Of a DNA stretch of 32,823 nt, positions 15,338-24,375 are shown in pieces; the first letter of the stretch is position 1; every line of letters starts with the position of its first letter. The DNA comes from an uncultured Lachnospiraceae bacterium (lineage in GTDB: Bacteria; Bacillota; Clostridia; Lachnospirales; Lachnospiraceae). The position numbers were made by a program, and so were the translations under genes. The notes under the pieces were generated by a model that saw nothing but the letters and a program-made list of their open reading frames with translations, was not told the DNA's origin and ran no database searches. Location: positions 1 through 32,823 of the forward strand of contig CAMQTN010000033.1 in assembly GCA_947037115.1 (NCBI GenBank), given 5' to 3'.

Positions 15338-16105
15338 ATGGCTGTCACGGATGAAAAAGAGTTGCAGCAGCTAAAAAACAGGCTGATCGAGCTGGCGGAT
15401 AAGGCTTACAGCCGTAATATATACACATACACGCCCTTTCTGGGTCTGGCGCAGCAACAGGCTTTCCATGCGGTAGAGCGGGAGGTATCCTATGCGGGCG
15501 TAAAGATGGAGGGCGGCGCGGCTCTGTGCGAGCGGAAGATCATCCGTTTTGGCGATCCGGGCTACGAGGAGGATTACCCGATTGCGGCGGTGGAAGTTAT
15601 GCCGCGGACGCCCAAATTTGCGGAAAAGCTCACCCACAGGGATTTTCTTGGCGCGGTAATGAATCTGGGGATTGAGAGAGACGTGGTGGGGGATATTTTT
15701 TTGCAGGGGCAGGGGGCGCTGCTCTTTTGCCATGAGACGATCGCAGATTACCTGATTGAAAATCTGGACAGGGTGCGGCACACGAATGTGGTCTGTAGGA
15801 CGGTGGAGGGGGAGATGCTTCCACAGAGCGCGGAGCCGGAGAGAATTTCAGTGACGGTCTCCTCTTTGCGGGCGGATGGCGTCATTTCCAAGGTGTATCA
15901 TCTTTCCAGAGAGGGAAGCAGGGAATTATTTGATAACGGTCGTATTTTTATAAACGGCATACAGACGGAAAACGCTTCCTGTCAGTTGAAGGAGGAGGAC
16001 GCCGTGACGGTGCGCGGTTTCGGGAAATTTATTTATTACGGGCAGACGGGCGTCAGCAAAAAGGGAAAGAACCGCATAGAAATTGGAGTTTTCGGACAAG
16101 TATAG
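15338..16105 (+). CDS. ylmH: YlmH-family S4-domain RNA-binding protein
   Basis: A 255-residue protein. The start at 15338 follows GGGAGG (15325-15330) by 7 nt and is preferred to the ATG at 15323, which overlaps that site. The N-terminal two thirds is the YlmH-specific domain (phrases FLGLAQQQAF, GDPGYEEDYPIA, THRDFLGAVMNLGIERDVVGDI). The C-terminal 75 or so residues are an S4 RNA-binding fold (VSSLRADGVISKVYHLSREGS...LFINGI-like, then GKFIYYGQTG and a basic tail). B. subtilis YlmH is tied to ribosome-associated quality control and sits in a division-linked cluster; here it stands beside a protease gene under its own promoter. The confident part is the family. Confidence 0.9.
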   Translation: MAVTDEKELQQLKNRLIELADKAYSRNIYTYTPFLGLAQQQAFHAVEREVSYAGVKMEGGAALCERKIIRFGDPGYEEDYPIAAVEVMPRTPKFAEKLTHRDFLGAVMNLGIERDVVGDIFLQGQGALLFCHETIADYLIENLDRVRHTNVVCRTVEGEMLPQSAEPERISVTVSSLRADGVISKVYHLSREGSRELFDNGRIFINGIQTENASCQLKEEDAVTVRGFGKFIYYGQTGVSKKGKNRIEIGVFGQV

Positions 16106-16188
16106 ATAAATTTGGGCTACAGTGATATACTAGTGCGAGAAGAAGTTCTCATTGCGGGTCGGGAGAACAGGAAAAGGAGTCCTAGGAT

Positions 16189-19110
16189 ATGAATTTAGAA
16201 AAGTTGGAAGCTTACACATTACTCGAAAAACAGAGAATAGAAGAACTTAAGTCGGACGGATATCTCTTAAAGCACAATAAGACAGGCGCAAGGGTGGCGC
16301 TTTTGTCAAACGATGACGAAAACAAGGTGTTTTATATCGGTTTCCGCACGCCGCCAAAGGACAGCACCGGCGTAGCCCATATCATTGAGCATACGGTGCT
16401 CTGCGGTTCCGAAAAATATCCCATCAAGGATCCCTTTATCGAGCTGGCAAAGGGCTCTTTAAACACGTTTTTGAATGCCATGACCTATCCGGATAAAACG
16501 GTTTATCCGGTGGCGAGCTGTAATGACAAGGATTTCCGCAACCTGATGGACGTGTATCTGGATGCGGTGTTTCATCCGAACATATACCGGGAGGAGAAGA
16601 TTTTCAAACAGGAGGGCTGGCATTACGAGCTGGAGAACGCGGAGGATGAGCTGACCATCAACGGCGTGGTCTACAACGAGATGAAAGGCGCTTTTTCCTC
16701 CCCTGATGACGTGCTCTACCGGGAGATCATGAACTCCCTCTATCCCCATACTTCCTATGCGGTGGAGTCGGGCGGCGATCCGAATGTGATCCCGGAGCTG
16801 ACCTATGAGGACTTCCTCGCTTTCCACCAAAGGTATTATCATCCCTCCAACAGCTATATCTATCTCTACGGGGATATGGATATGGAGGAGCAGCTTACTT
16901 ATATTGACAGGGAATATCTGTGTAAATATGAAGCCCTTGCGGTGGATTCTGCCCTCGCCACAGAGCCGCCCTTTGAGAAGAGTATTCTTGTGGAAAAAGA
17001 GTATCCGATTATGGAGAGTGAGTCGGAGGAGGGGAATACCTATCTTTCCTACAATGTCTCTCTGGGAGAGGCGCTTAGCCGCAAGGTGAGCGTAGGATTC
17101 CAGGCTCTTTCCGACGCGGTGGTCGGCGCGCCGGGCGCGCCTGTGAGAAAGGCGCTTCTGGACGCCGGGATCGGCACGGACATCAGCGATATTTATGAAG
17201 CGGACGTCAAACAGCCCTATTATTCCATCGTGGCAAAAAATGCAGACGAGTCTCAGAGAGACGAATTTGTCCGCATCATCGAGGAGACTCTGGGCGGGAT
17301 TGCAGGAAACGGCGTGGATAAGACTGCTCTCAGGGCCGCCCTGAATCACGACGAGTTTAAGTACCGGGAGGCGGACTACGGCTCCTACCCGAAGGGACTG
17401 ATGTACGGCTTACAGATGTTTGAGACCTGGCTCTATGATGATAAGAAACCCTTTGAATATCTGGAATTGGATGAGACTTATAAGGAATTGAAACAGGCGG
17501 TTGAGACTTCCTGGTATGAGGATATCCTGAGAACCCTTCTTTTGGAAAACACGCACAGGAGCATTGTGGTGGTGCGCCCGGTGAAAGGCCTGACGGGTAA
17601 GAGGGAAAAGGCTTTGGCAGAAAGCCTTGCTGCAAAAAAGGCGGCCATGTCCGGCGAGGAGGTTGAGGCAATTGTCGCACAGACGGCGGCGCTTGCTGCA
17701 TATCAGGAGGAGCCTGACAGCGAGGAAAACTTAAAGAAAATCCCGCTTCTGGAAAGGGAGGACATTGGGAAAAAGGCGCGTCCCTACTGCAACGAGGAGC
17801 GGAAAGCGGGGGATACGACACTTCTCTACCACGACATTTACACGAACGGGATCGGATATCTGCGCTTCCTGTTTGATTTAAAGCAGGTGCCCGGGGAACT
17901 GTTTCCCTATGTGGGGCTTTTACAGGTAATGATCGGGCTTGTGGACACAGAAAAGCGTTCCTACAGCGAGTTGTACAATGAAATTAATCTGCAGACAGGA
18001 GGCATTGCGCCGGCGGTGAACGTCTACACCAACGCCGACGATACCACAAAGTATAAGCTGACTTTCGACTTGAAGGTGAAGACTTTATATGAGAATCTTC
18101 CGCAGGCTTTTGCGTTGGCAGAAGAAATACTGACCGAGTCAGTCTATACAGACGGAAAGAGGCTTCTTGAGCTGGTGGCGGAGAACCGCTCCGACAAGCA
18201 GGCCCAGATGATGTCTGCCGGACACTCCCTTGCGGCCAGCCAGGCACTCTCTTATCTTTCGAAACAAGCCTGTCTCATGGATCAGGTGAATGGTCTTGCC
18301 TTCTACCGTCTGCTGGAGGGGCTTGAGAAGGATTTTGAGAGTAAAAAGGAGGAACTGTGTGAAAAGCTGGGACGGCTGGTGCGCTGTATTTTCCGGCCGG
18401 AAAATCTGATGGTGGACTACACTGCCGAGAGAGAAGGGCTTGCAGGCGTGGAACAGCTTGTGGAGGCCTTTAAGGAAAAACTTTATCAGGACCCGGTTGA
18501 CAACAGTCCCTACGAGCCGAAACTGATAAAGAAAAATGAGGGCCTGATGTCCTCTGCCCAGATCCAGTATGTGTGCCGGGCGGGCAGCTATGCGAAAAAC
18601 GGTTTGTCCTACACGGGAGCCCTGCGGGTGCTCAAGGTGATTATGAGTTATGAATACCTCTGGATGCAGGTGCGCGTCAAGGGCGGCGCTTACGGCTGTA
18701 TGTGCCAGTTTGGAAAGACCGGGGAGAGCTACTTTGTATCCTACCGCGATCCCAATCTGGAGAAGACTCTGGAGGTTTACGAGAAAGCGGCGGATTTTGT
18801 GGCAGATTTTGAGGCTGACGAGCGCACCATGACACAGTATATCATCGGGGCAGTCAGTGCGCTGGATATGCCGCTCACCCCGGCAGCGAAAGGAAACTAT
18901 TCTCTGGCCGGTTACATGACAGGGCTCACCTTTGAACGGGTGCAGAAGGAGAGAGATGAACTGCTGGCCGCGGATGAGGGGACGATCCGGAGTCTGGCGG
19001 CTTATATCCGTGCATTTATGGAGGACGACTGCCTCTGTGTGGTTGGAAATGAAGAGCGGATTAAGGAGCAGGAGAAGCGTTTTGGAGAAATCAGTTATCT
19101 GATCCGTTAG
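16189..19110 (+). CDS. M16C-family zinc metalloprotease (presequence-protease-like)
   Basis: A 973-residue peptidase with AAGGAG about 10 nt before the ATG. The inverted zinc motif HIIEH (His64, Glu67, His68) followed by TVLCGSEKYPIKDPF, and the downstream NEMKGAFSSP Glu (about residue 165), identify an active M16C clam-shell protease that degrades peptides. Full length for the family: two M16 halves joined by a hinge near 470-520. The C-terminal half carries RVKGGAYG, the substrate-binding Arg/Tyr region. It has no signal peptide, so it acts in the cytoplasm. The gene stands between ylmH and the DUF4349 lipoprotein. Confidence 0.95.
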   Translation: MNLEKLEAYTLLEKQRIEELKSDGYLLKHNKTGARVALLSNDDENKVFYIGFRTPPKDSTGVAHIIEHTVLCGSEKYPIKDPFIELAKGSLNTFLNAMTYPDKTVYPVASCNDKDFRNLMDVYLDAVFHPNIYREEKIFKQEGWHYELENAEDELTINGVVYNEMKGAFSSPDDVLYREIMNSLYPHTSYAVESGGDPNVIPELTYEDFLAFHQRYYHPSNSYIYLYGDMDMEEQLTYIDREYLCKYEALAVDSALATEPPFEKSILVEKEYPIMESESEEGNTYLSYNVSLGEALSRKVSVGFQALSDAVVGAPGAPVRKALLDAGIGTDISDIYEADVKQPYYSIVAKNADESQRDEFVRIIEETLGGIAGNGVDKTALRAALNHDEFKYREADYGSYPKGLMYGLQMFETWLYDDKKPFEYLELDETYKELKQAVETSWYEDILRTLLLENTHRSIVVVRPVKGLTGKREKALAESLAAKKAAMSGEEVEAIVAQTAALAAYQEEPDSEENLKKIPLLEREDIGKKARPYCNEERKAGDTTLLYHDIYTNGIGYLRFLFDLKQVPGELFPYVGLLQVMIGLVDTEKRSYSELYNEINLQTGGIAPAVNVYTNADDTTKYKLTFDLKVKTLYENLPQAFALAEEILTESVYTDGKRLLELVAENRSDKQAQMMSAGHSLAASQALSYLSKQACLMDQVNGLAFYRLLEGLEKDFESKKEELCEKLGRLVRCIFRPENLMVDYTAEREGLAGVEQLVEAFKEKLYQDPVDNSPYEPKLIKKNEGLMSSAQIQYVCRAGSYAKNGLSYTGALRVLKVIMSYEYLWMQVRVKGGAYGCMCQFGKTGESYFVSYRDPNLEKTLEVYEKAADFVADFEADERTMTQYIIGAVSALDMPLTPAAKGNYSLAGYMTGLTFERVQKERDELLAADEGTIRSLAAYIRAFMEDDCLCVVGNEERIKEQEKRFGEISYLIR

Positions 19111-19133
19111 TATAAATTTGATGCAACCTTTTC

Positions 19134-19181
19134 TTTCCCTGAAAGGTATTCAGAATAGAGACAGAAAACTTTTCAGGGAAA
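19134..19181 (+). other. 11-bp inverted repeat in the leader of the DUF4349 gene
   Basis: TTTCCCTGAAA (19134-19144) and TTTCAGGGAAA (19171-19181) are perfect complements with a 26-nt loop. The right arm ends 3 nt before the GGAGG (19185-19189). There is no T-run on either strand, so it is not a simple terminator. It could modulate translation start, or be an operator-like palindrome. Confidence 0.5.
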
Positions 19182-19196
19182 AAAGGAGGAGTGATT

Positions 19197-20318
19197 ATGA
19201 AAATAGCACGTGTTATTACAAGCTTTCTGGCGGCCGGTCTGTTGGTAACCGGTATGAGCGCCTGCGGTTCTGCCGGTTATAGCTCCTATACAAAGGAGAT
19301 AACCAACGAGATGGCGGCCGATACGGCGGCGTATGACGGCGGCATTATGCTGTCGAGCCCGGCAGCTGGGGCGGTAGAGATGGCGGCCTATGACGATGTG
19401 GCAGAAGCGGCAGCGGAGGAGCCGGTATATGAGGAGGGCTCGTCTGGGACAGAGGTGCCGGAGAATGCGGTTTCGGAACGGAAGCTGATCAAGACAGTGA
19501 ACATCTATGCGGAGACGGAAGACTTTGACACGCTGATCCCTGCGCTGCAGAGACAGGTGGAGACCCTTGGCGGATACATAGAGAATATTTCCGTTTATGA
19601 TATCAATAGTTATTATATAGAAAACCGGCTGGAGAAACAGCAGGGCGCGGATATGACTGCCCGTGTGCCGAAAGAGAAACTGGATGGTTTTCTTTTCCAG
19701 GTAACAGAGCAGACCAATGTGACCAGCCGGTCGGAGAACGTGGAGGACGTGACCTTACAGTATGTGGATCTGGAGAGTCACAAAAAGGCCCTTCTCACAG
19801 AGCAGGAAAGGCTTATGGAGCTTTTGGGAGAGGCGCAGAGCGTGGAGGATACCATTGCCATAGAAGGGCGGCTTTCAGAGGTGCGCTATCAGCTTGAAAG
19901 CATGGAATCCCAGCTTCGCACATACGATAATAAGATCGATTACAGTACGGTTTACCTTTCCATAAGTGAAGTGCGCAAGTATTCACCGTCCGAGGATGCT
20001 TCCGTGGGACAGAGGATTGCAGACGGCTTTGTGAAAAGTCTGGAGGACATCGGTTACGGTATCCGGGATTTTGCCGTCGGCTTTGTGATCAACATTCCCT
20101 ATATTGTTCTGTGGATCATTATGATCATTGTGGCCGTGCTCGTTCTGCTCTTGGTTCGGAGGATATGGAGAAAACATATTGCAAAACGTGCTTCCTGCAA
20201 GGAAAACGGCGCGGAAGAGAGAACGGGAAGAGTGCAGTTCAGGTGGCCGGTCACGATAAGGCGGAGACAGCCGGAGACAGAAAAAAACAGGACAGAAGAG
20301 GGAAAAGATGACGAATGA
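19197..20318 (+). CDS. DUF4349-family lipoprotein with C-terminal membrane helix
   Basis: A 373-residue protein. The ATG at 19197 is 7 nt after GGAGG, while the GTG at 19191 is only 1 nt away. The signal peptide ends in lipobox GMSAC (Cys23). An Ala/Glu-rich linker precedes the DUF4349 domain (about 95-265): RKLIKTVNIYAETEDFD, GGYIENISVYD, ARVPKEKLDGFL, then a helical coiled-coil stretch (VTLQYVDLESHKKALLTEQERL...LESMESQL) and DYSTVYLSISEV. A membrane helix (about 297-320) and a basic Arg/Lys-rich tail of about 50 residues follow. The function of the family is unknown. It overlaps era by 11 nt, so era is translated with it. Confidence 0.88.
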   Translation: MKIARVITSFLAAGLLVTGMSACGSAGYSSYTKEITNEMAADTAAYDGGIMLSSPAAGAVEMAAYDDVAEAAAEEPVYEEGSSGTEVPENAVSERKLIKTVNIYAETEDFDTLIPALQRQVETLGGYIENISVYDINSYYIENRLEKQQGADMTARVPKEKLDGFLFQVTEQTNVTSRSENVEDVTLQYVDLESHKKALLTEQERLMELLGEAQSVEDTIAIEGRLSEVRYQLESMESQLRTYDNKIDYSTVYLSISEVRKYSPSEDASVGQRIADGFVKSLEDIGYGIRDFAVGFVINIPYIVLWIIMIIVAVLVLLLVRRIWRKHIAKRASCKENGAEERTGRVQFRWPVTIRRRQPETEKNRTEEGKDDE

Positions 20319-21252
20319 TATTTTAAATAACGACCATAGTAATGCACAAAAAGGCACGCAGTTTAAATCCGGGTTTGCCACCCTGATCGGCCGGCCGAAC
20401 GTGGGGAAATCCACCCTGATGAATGCGCTGATCGGGCAGAAGATTGCCATCACCTCCAAAAAGCCCCAGACCACCAGAAACCGGATTCGTACAGTATATA
20501 CCTGCGAGGAGGGACAGATCGTGTTTCTGGATACGCCGGGCATTCACAAGGCTAAGAATAAGCTGGGCGATTATATGGTGGACGCGGCAGAGCGCACGCT
20601 CTCCGAGGTGGACGTGATTTTGTGGCTGGTGGAGCCTTCGGATTTTATAGGCGCTGGAGAACGGCATATCATTGATACGCTGAAGAATACAAAGACACCT
20701 GTTATTCTTGTGATCAACAAGATTGATACGGTGAAGAAGGAACTGCTTCTGGGCTATATCGACGCCTACAGAAAAGAGCTGGATTTTGCGGAGATTGTGC
20801 CGGTATCCGCGCTGAAAAAGGACGGCATGGAGATATTGACCTCCTGTATCATGAAGTATCTGCCCTGTGGGGAACCCTTTTACGATGAGGATACGGTGAC
20901 GGATCAGCCGGTGAGGCAGATTGCGGCGGAGCTGATCCGGGAGAAGGCGCTCCGGTGTCTGGAGGAAGAAATTCCCCATGGTATCGCGGTCACTATCGAA
21001 CAGATGAAGTTCAGAAAAAAGATAGTGGATATCGAGGCAACCATTATCTGTGAGAAGGATTCCCACAAGGGCATTATCATCGGGAAACAGGGAGCCATGC
21101 TGAAAAAGATCGGTACTCTTGCCAGACAAGACATCGAAAATCTGGTGGAGCGGCAGGTGAACCTAAAGCTCTGGGTCAGAGTAAAAAAAGATTGGCGTGA
21201 CAGTGATTATCTGCTCAAAAATTTTGGCTATAATCCCGGTGATACAGAATAG
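20308..21252 (+). CDS. era: GTPase Era
   Basis: A 314-residue ribosome-assembly GTPase that binds the 3' end of 16S rRNA. G1 GRPNVGKST (28-36), the switch region KPQTTRNRI, G3 DTPG (75-78), G4 NKID (137-140) and G5 VSALK are intact. The C-terminal KH domain carries KGIIIGKQGAMLKKIG. There is an N-terminal extension of about 20 residues compared with the usual start, and the ATG overlaps the DUF4349 gene by 11 nt. It is followed by the yqzL-like gene and recO, the standard Firmicute order. Confidence 0.97.
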   Translation: MTNDILNNDHSNAQKGTQFKSGFATLIGRPNVGKSTLMNALIGQKIAITSKKPQTTRNRIRTVYTCEEGQIVFLDTPGIHKAKNKLGDYMVDAAERTLSEVDVILWLVEPSDFIGAGERHIIDTLKNTKTPVILVINKIDTVKKELLLGYIDAYRKELDFAEIVPVSALKKDGMEILTSCIMKYLPCGEPFYDEDTVTDQPVRQIAAELIREKALRCLEEEIPHGIAVTIEQMKFRKKIVDIEATIICEKDSHKGIIIGKQGAMLKKIGTLARQDIENLVERQVNLKLWVRVKKDWRDSDYLLKNFGYNPGDTE

Positions 21253-21277
21253 AAAAAGGCAAATCTGCGAACCCTAT

Positions 21278-21368
21278 ACTAAACGTCCTGAAGGGGCGTT
21301 CAGTACGGATGCACGCATGCAGAAAGCAGTACGGCGCGTGTACGGACAGCGCAGCAGGTGCGCAGTCC
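21278..21368 (+). other. Structured intergenic segment between era and yqzL
   Basis: Two good hairpins lie here: ACTAAACGTCC (21278-21288) with GGGCGTTCAGT (21294-21304), and a two-step stem GGAC-GCGCA / TGCGC-GTCC (21344-21368). CAGTACGG occurs twice between them (21301, 21328). No T-run follows, so neither is an obvious terminator. It does not match repeat copies A and B apart from GCATGC. Confidence 0.45.
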
Positions 21369-21399
21369 TGATTAGAAGTTGAGCATCAGGGGGCGTAAG

Positions 21400-21567
21400 A
21401 TGAAGGAGATAAACTACTGGGAGCAGTTTATGGCGACGGGAAAGATCGAAGATTTTTTAGCCTATAAAAATGCGGCAAGAGAAGGGGAAGAGAAAGGAAA
21501 AGAGCAGTCAGAGGAGCATTTGCATGCAGGGGATTACAGAGATTACAGGGATGGTTTTAAAGGCTGA
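21400..21567 (+). CDS. yqzL: YqzL-like small protein
   Basis: A 55-residue protein. The ATG at 21400 follows GGGGG (about 21388-21393); the longer ATG at 21379 has no site. The N-terminus NYWEQFMATGKIEDFLAYK shows the pattern of YqzL (aromatic, F..TG.I..YL..K), and the position between era and recO is the position of yqzL in Bacillus. The C-terminal half is Glu/Lys/His-rich and overlaps recO by 44 nt in another frame, so part of it may be constrained by recO. Function unknown. Confidence 0.65.
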   Translation: MKEINYWEQFMATGKIEDFLAYKNAAREGEEKGKEQSEEHLHAGDYRDYRDGFKG

Positions 21568-22171
21568 ACCGATGAACGACTATGATAGGAGGGTTGTATT
21601 TCTGACAAAGGAGAAGGGAAAGATTTCAGCTTTTGCCAGAGGAGCGAGAAAACCTAACAGCAAACTTCTGGCGGCCACGAATCCGTTTTGCTTTGGAACG
21701 TTTAAGTTATATGAGGGAAGAACCTCCTACAATGTGATGGAAGCAGAGGTTACGAATTATTTTGAAGGACTTCGGGAGGATTATGAGAGCGCCTACTATG
21801 GTATGTACTTTCTGGAGGTCATGGATTACTATACAAGAGAGAACAATGACGAGAAGGAGATGCTGAAACTCCTTTACCAGTCCCTGCGTGCACTTATGCA
21901 CGAGGGACTTTCCAATGTGCTGGTGCGGTACATATTTGAGATGAAGGCTATGGTGATCAACGGGGAATTTCCCGGCATGCCGAGGGAAGGAAACTGGGAG
22001 GAGTCCACACGATATGCGGTCTCTTTCATTGTGGATTCCGGGATCGAAAAACTCTATACGTTCACCGTCACGCCGCAGGTTCTGGCGCAGTTAAAGGCAA
22101 TTGCGGACGACTACCGCACCCGATATACGGACCGGCAGTTTAAAAGTCTTGAAATTGTCGATCATCTTTAA
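21524..22171 (+). CDS. recO: DNA repair protein RecO
   Basis: A 215-residue recombination mediator that helps load RecA on SSB-coated DNA with RecR. The ATG at 21524 follows GAGGAG (21511-21516) by 7 nt; upstream starts lie inside the yqzL reading region. The N-terminal OB fold is recognisable (ITGMVLKAEPMNDYDRRVVFLTKEKGKISAFARGARKPNSKL), followed by a helical domain. It is shorter than B. subtilis RecO (255 residues), and no CxxC pair is visible, so the zinc finger seen in some RecO proteins is absent. Confidence 0.93.
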   Translation: MQGITEITGMVLKAEPMNDYDRRVVFLTKEKGKISAFARGARKPNSKLLAATNPFCFGTFKLYEGRTSYNVMEAEVTNYFEGLREDYESAYYGMYFLEVMDYYTRENNDEKEMLKLLYQSLRALMHEGLSNVLVRYIFEMKAMVINGEFPGMPREGNWEESTRYAVSFIVDSGIEKLYTFTVTPQVLAQLKAIADDYRTRYTDRQFKSLEIVDHL

Positions 22172-22177
22172 TATAAT
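22149..22177 (+). promoter_or_regulatory. Strong promoter inside the end of recO
   Basis: TTGAAA (22149-22154) and a perfect TATAAT (22172-22177) with 17-nt spacing overlap the recO stop. It would drive the following lipoprotein, glycyl-tRNA synthetase and probably alaS. The roughly 95-nt leader is hairpin-rich (CTTGC 22227-22231 with GCAAG 22250-22254). Confidence 0.75.
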
Positions 22178-22276
22178 GTAATTTAATTGAGCCGTGCAGA
22201 TTTGTGGCAGCACATACGGAGGAAAGCTTGCTTCCCGCCGTGCGGAACGGCAAGTAACTTATAGAGGGGAAAAGAT

Positions 22277-22912
22277 ATGCATAAGGTTGTAAAAACACTG
22301 GCTTTGACAGTAATGATTCTTGGAATGACCGGCTGCGGAGAAGGAGAAGCACCGGATATGAAATCCCTTTCTTTCGGCGCGGATGGGCAGATAGCGCATC
22401 AGGTTGTGGGGCCGCTTGATCAGGAAAATTATCAGATTCAGATGACGGATCTGGAGGAGTTTGTCAACGAACGCGTGGAAGAATACTGTGCGGAAAACGG
22501 AGAACAAAAAGTTGTTTTGGAGGCGGCCGAGGAGAAGGGCGGAAGCATTGTGCTGAATTTCCGCTATGCGTCACCTGAGGACTACAGCGGCTTTAACCAC
22601 AGGGACTTGTATGTGGGTACGCTTGCGGACGCGGGGGAGGCCGGTTATGAGCTGGAGGCGATTCCCTTTGTATCGACAGAGGGGAAACCGGCGGAGGTCG
22701 GCTATATAGAGGAATGGGATAAGAAGCAGTTGATTGTCCTGGAGACCAGAAGCGGGGAAGAGATGCTTGTCAATCTGCCCGGCAGGACCCTCTATATCAA
22801 TCAGAGTGCGCACAACGGGCAGGAGATTACGCTTGAAGGAAAGAAAGCGGTAATGATCAGCAATCAGGAGGAAGAGGGAACAACCTCGCTCTCCTATATC
22901 ATATATGAGTAA
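22277..22912 (+). CDS. Unrecognised lipoprotein upstream of glycyl-tRNA synthetase
   Basis: A 211-residue protein with GAGGGG about 8 nt before the ATG. The signal peptide ends in lipobox GMTGC (Cys20). The mature part is acidic, about 190 residues, mainly predicted beta with one helix ([19 protein letters not shown]). I do not recognise a family. It is separated from the synthetase gene by only 16 nt and shares its promoter, so it is probably co-expressed; no functional link is evident. Confidence 0.75.
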   Translation: MHKVVKTLALTVMILGMTGCGEGEAPDMKSLSFGADGQIAHQVVGPLDQENYQIQMTDLEEFVNERVEEYCAENGEQKVVLEAAEEKGGSIVLNFRYASPEDYSGFNHRDLYVGTLADAGEAGYELEAIPFVSTEGKPAEVGYIEEWDKKQLIVLETRSGEEMLVNLPGRTLYINQSAHNGQEITLEGKKAVMISNQEEEGTTSLSYIIYE

Positions 22913-22928
22913 TGAGGAGGAAAGATTT

Positions 22929-24317
22929 ATGGAAAAGACGATGGAAAAGATAGTGGCATTATCGAAGGCGAGGGGGTTTGTTTATCCCGGATCCGAGATT
23001 TACGGCGGCCTTGCGAATACATGGGATTTCGGAAATCTTGGCGTGGAGCTGAAAAATAACATCAAGAAGGCATGGTGGCAGAAGTTTGTCATGGAGAGCC
23101 CTTACAATGTGGGTGTGGACTGCGCGATCCTGATGAATCCGCAGACATGGGTTGCCAGCGGCCATCTTGGCAGCTTTTCCGATCCGCTCATGGACTGTAA
23201 GGAGTGTCATGAGAGATTCCGGGCTGATAAGATCATCGAGGACTATGTGGCGGAGAAAGGCATGACGCTTGATTCTTCCGTGGACGGGTGGAGCCAGCAG
23301 GAGATGAAGGATTTCATCGAGGAAAACAATATTCCGTGCCCTACCTGCGGCAAACACAACTTTACGGATATCAGACAGTTTAACCTGATGTTCAAGACCT
23401 TCCAGGGCGTTACCGAGGACGCGAAGAATACGGTGTATCTGCGTCCCGAGACCGCACAGGGTATTTTTGTCAACTTTAAGAATGTACAGAGGACCTCCCG
23501 CAAGAAGATTCCCTTCGGCATCTGTCAGGTGGGCAAGTCTTTCAGAAATGAGATCACACCCGGAAACTTTATTTTCCGCGTGAGAGAGTTCGAGCAGATG
23601 GAGATGGAGTTTTTCTGTGAGCCTGACACCGATCTGGAGTGGTTCGCTTACTGGAAAAAATACTGTATCGATTTCCTGAAGAGTCTGGGTATGAAGGAGG
23701 AGGAGATGAGAGTCAGGGATCACGATCCTGAGGAGCTTTCTTTCTACTCCAAGGCGACTACGGACATCGAGTTTTTGTTCCCCTTCGGATGGGGTGAACT
23801 GTGGGGGATTGCCGACAGAACGGACTATGACCTGACACAGCACCAGAATACCTCCGGCGAGGATCTGACTTACTTTGACGATACAAAAAATGAGAAATAC
23901 ATTCCATATGTTATCGAACCTTCATTGGGTGTGGAGAGACTGTTCCTGGCCGTGCTCTGCGGCGCTTATGACGAGGAGGAGATCGGTGAAGGGGATATGC
24001 GTACCGTGCTGCATTTCCATCCGGCGCTGGCGCCTGTCAAGATCGGTGTGCTTCCGCTTTCCAAGAAGCTCAATGAAGGTGCGGAGAAGATCTTTGCACA
24101 GCTTTCCAAAAAGTATAACTGTGAGTTTGACGACAGGGGTAATATCGGTAAGAGATACCGCAGACAGGATGAGATCGGTACGCCCTTTTGCGTTACATAC
24201 GATTTCGATTCCGAGACGGATGGCTGTGTTACCGTAAGATTCCGGGATTCCATGGAGCAGGAGCGCATCGCGATTGATCAGCTGGATGCATATTTTGCGG
24301 ATAAATTTACTTTTTAA
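22929..24317 (+). CDS. glyQS: Glycyl-tRNA synthetase (single-chain, dimeric type)
   Basis: A 462-residue class II synthetase that charges tRNA-Gly. The ATG at 22929 follows GAGGAGG (22914-22920) by 8 nt; the ATG at 22905 overlaps the lipoprotein gene. Opening residues [32 protein letters not shown] are typical of the eukaryote-like Gly[11 protein letters not shown]...CPTCGKH zinc-like pair, class II motif 2 ([25 protein letters not shown]) and motif 3 ([12 protein letters not shown]) are present, as is the C-terminal anticodon-binding domain ending [12 protein letters not shown]. No T-box precedes it. Confidence 0.96.
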   Translation: MEKTMEKIVALSKARGFVYPGSEIYGGLANTWDFGNLGVELKNNIKKAWWQKFVMESPYNVGVDCAILMNPQTWVASGHLGSFSDPLMDCKECHERFRADKIIEDYVAEKGMTLDSSVDGWSQQEMKDFIEENNIPCPTCGKHNFTDIRQFNLMFKTFQGVTEDAKNTVYLRPETAQGIFVNFKNVQRTSRKKIPFGICQVGKSFRNEITPGNFIFRVREFEQMEMEFFCEPDTDLEWFAYWKKYCIDFLKSLGMKEEEMRVRDHDPEELSFYSKATTDIEFLFPFGWGELWGIADRTDYDLTQHQNTSGEDLTYFDDTKNEKYIPYVIEPSLGVERLFLAVLCGAYDEEEIGEGDMRTVLHFHPALAPVKIGVLPLSKKLNEGAEKIFAQLSKKYNCEFDDRGNIGKRYRRQDEIGTPFCVTYDFDSETDGCVTVRFRDSMEQERIAIDQLDAYFADKFTF

Positions 24318-24375
24318 GGTCCCAAAGCAATCTGCTTTCATGAATGAAACAAGAAGAAAGGACAAAGATGGAACG

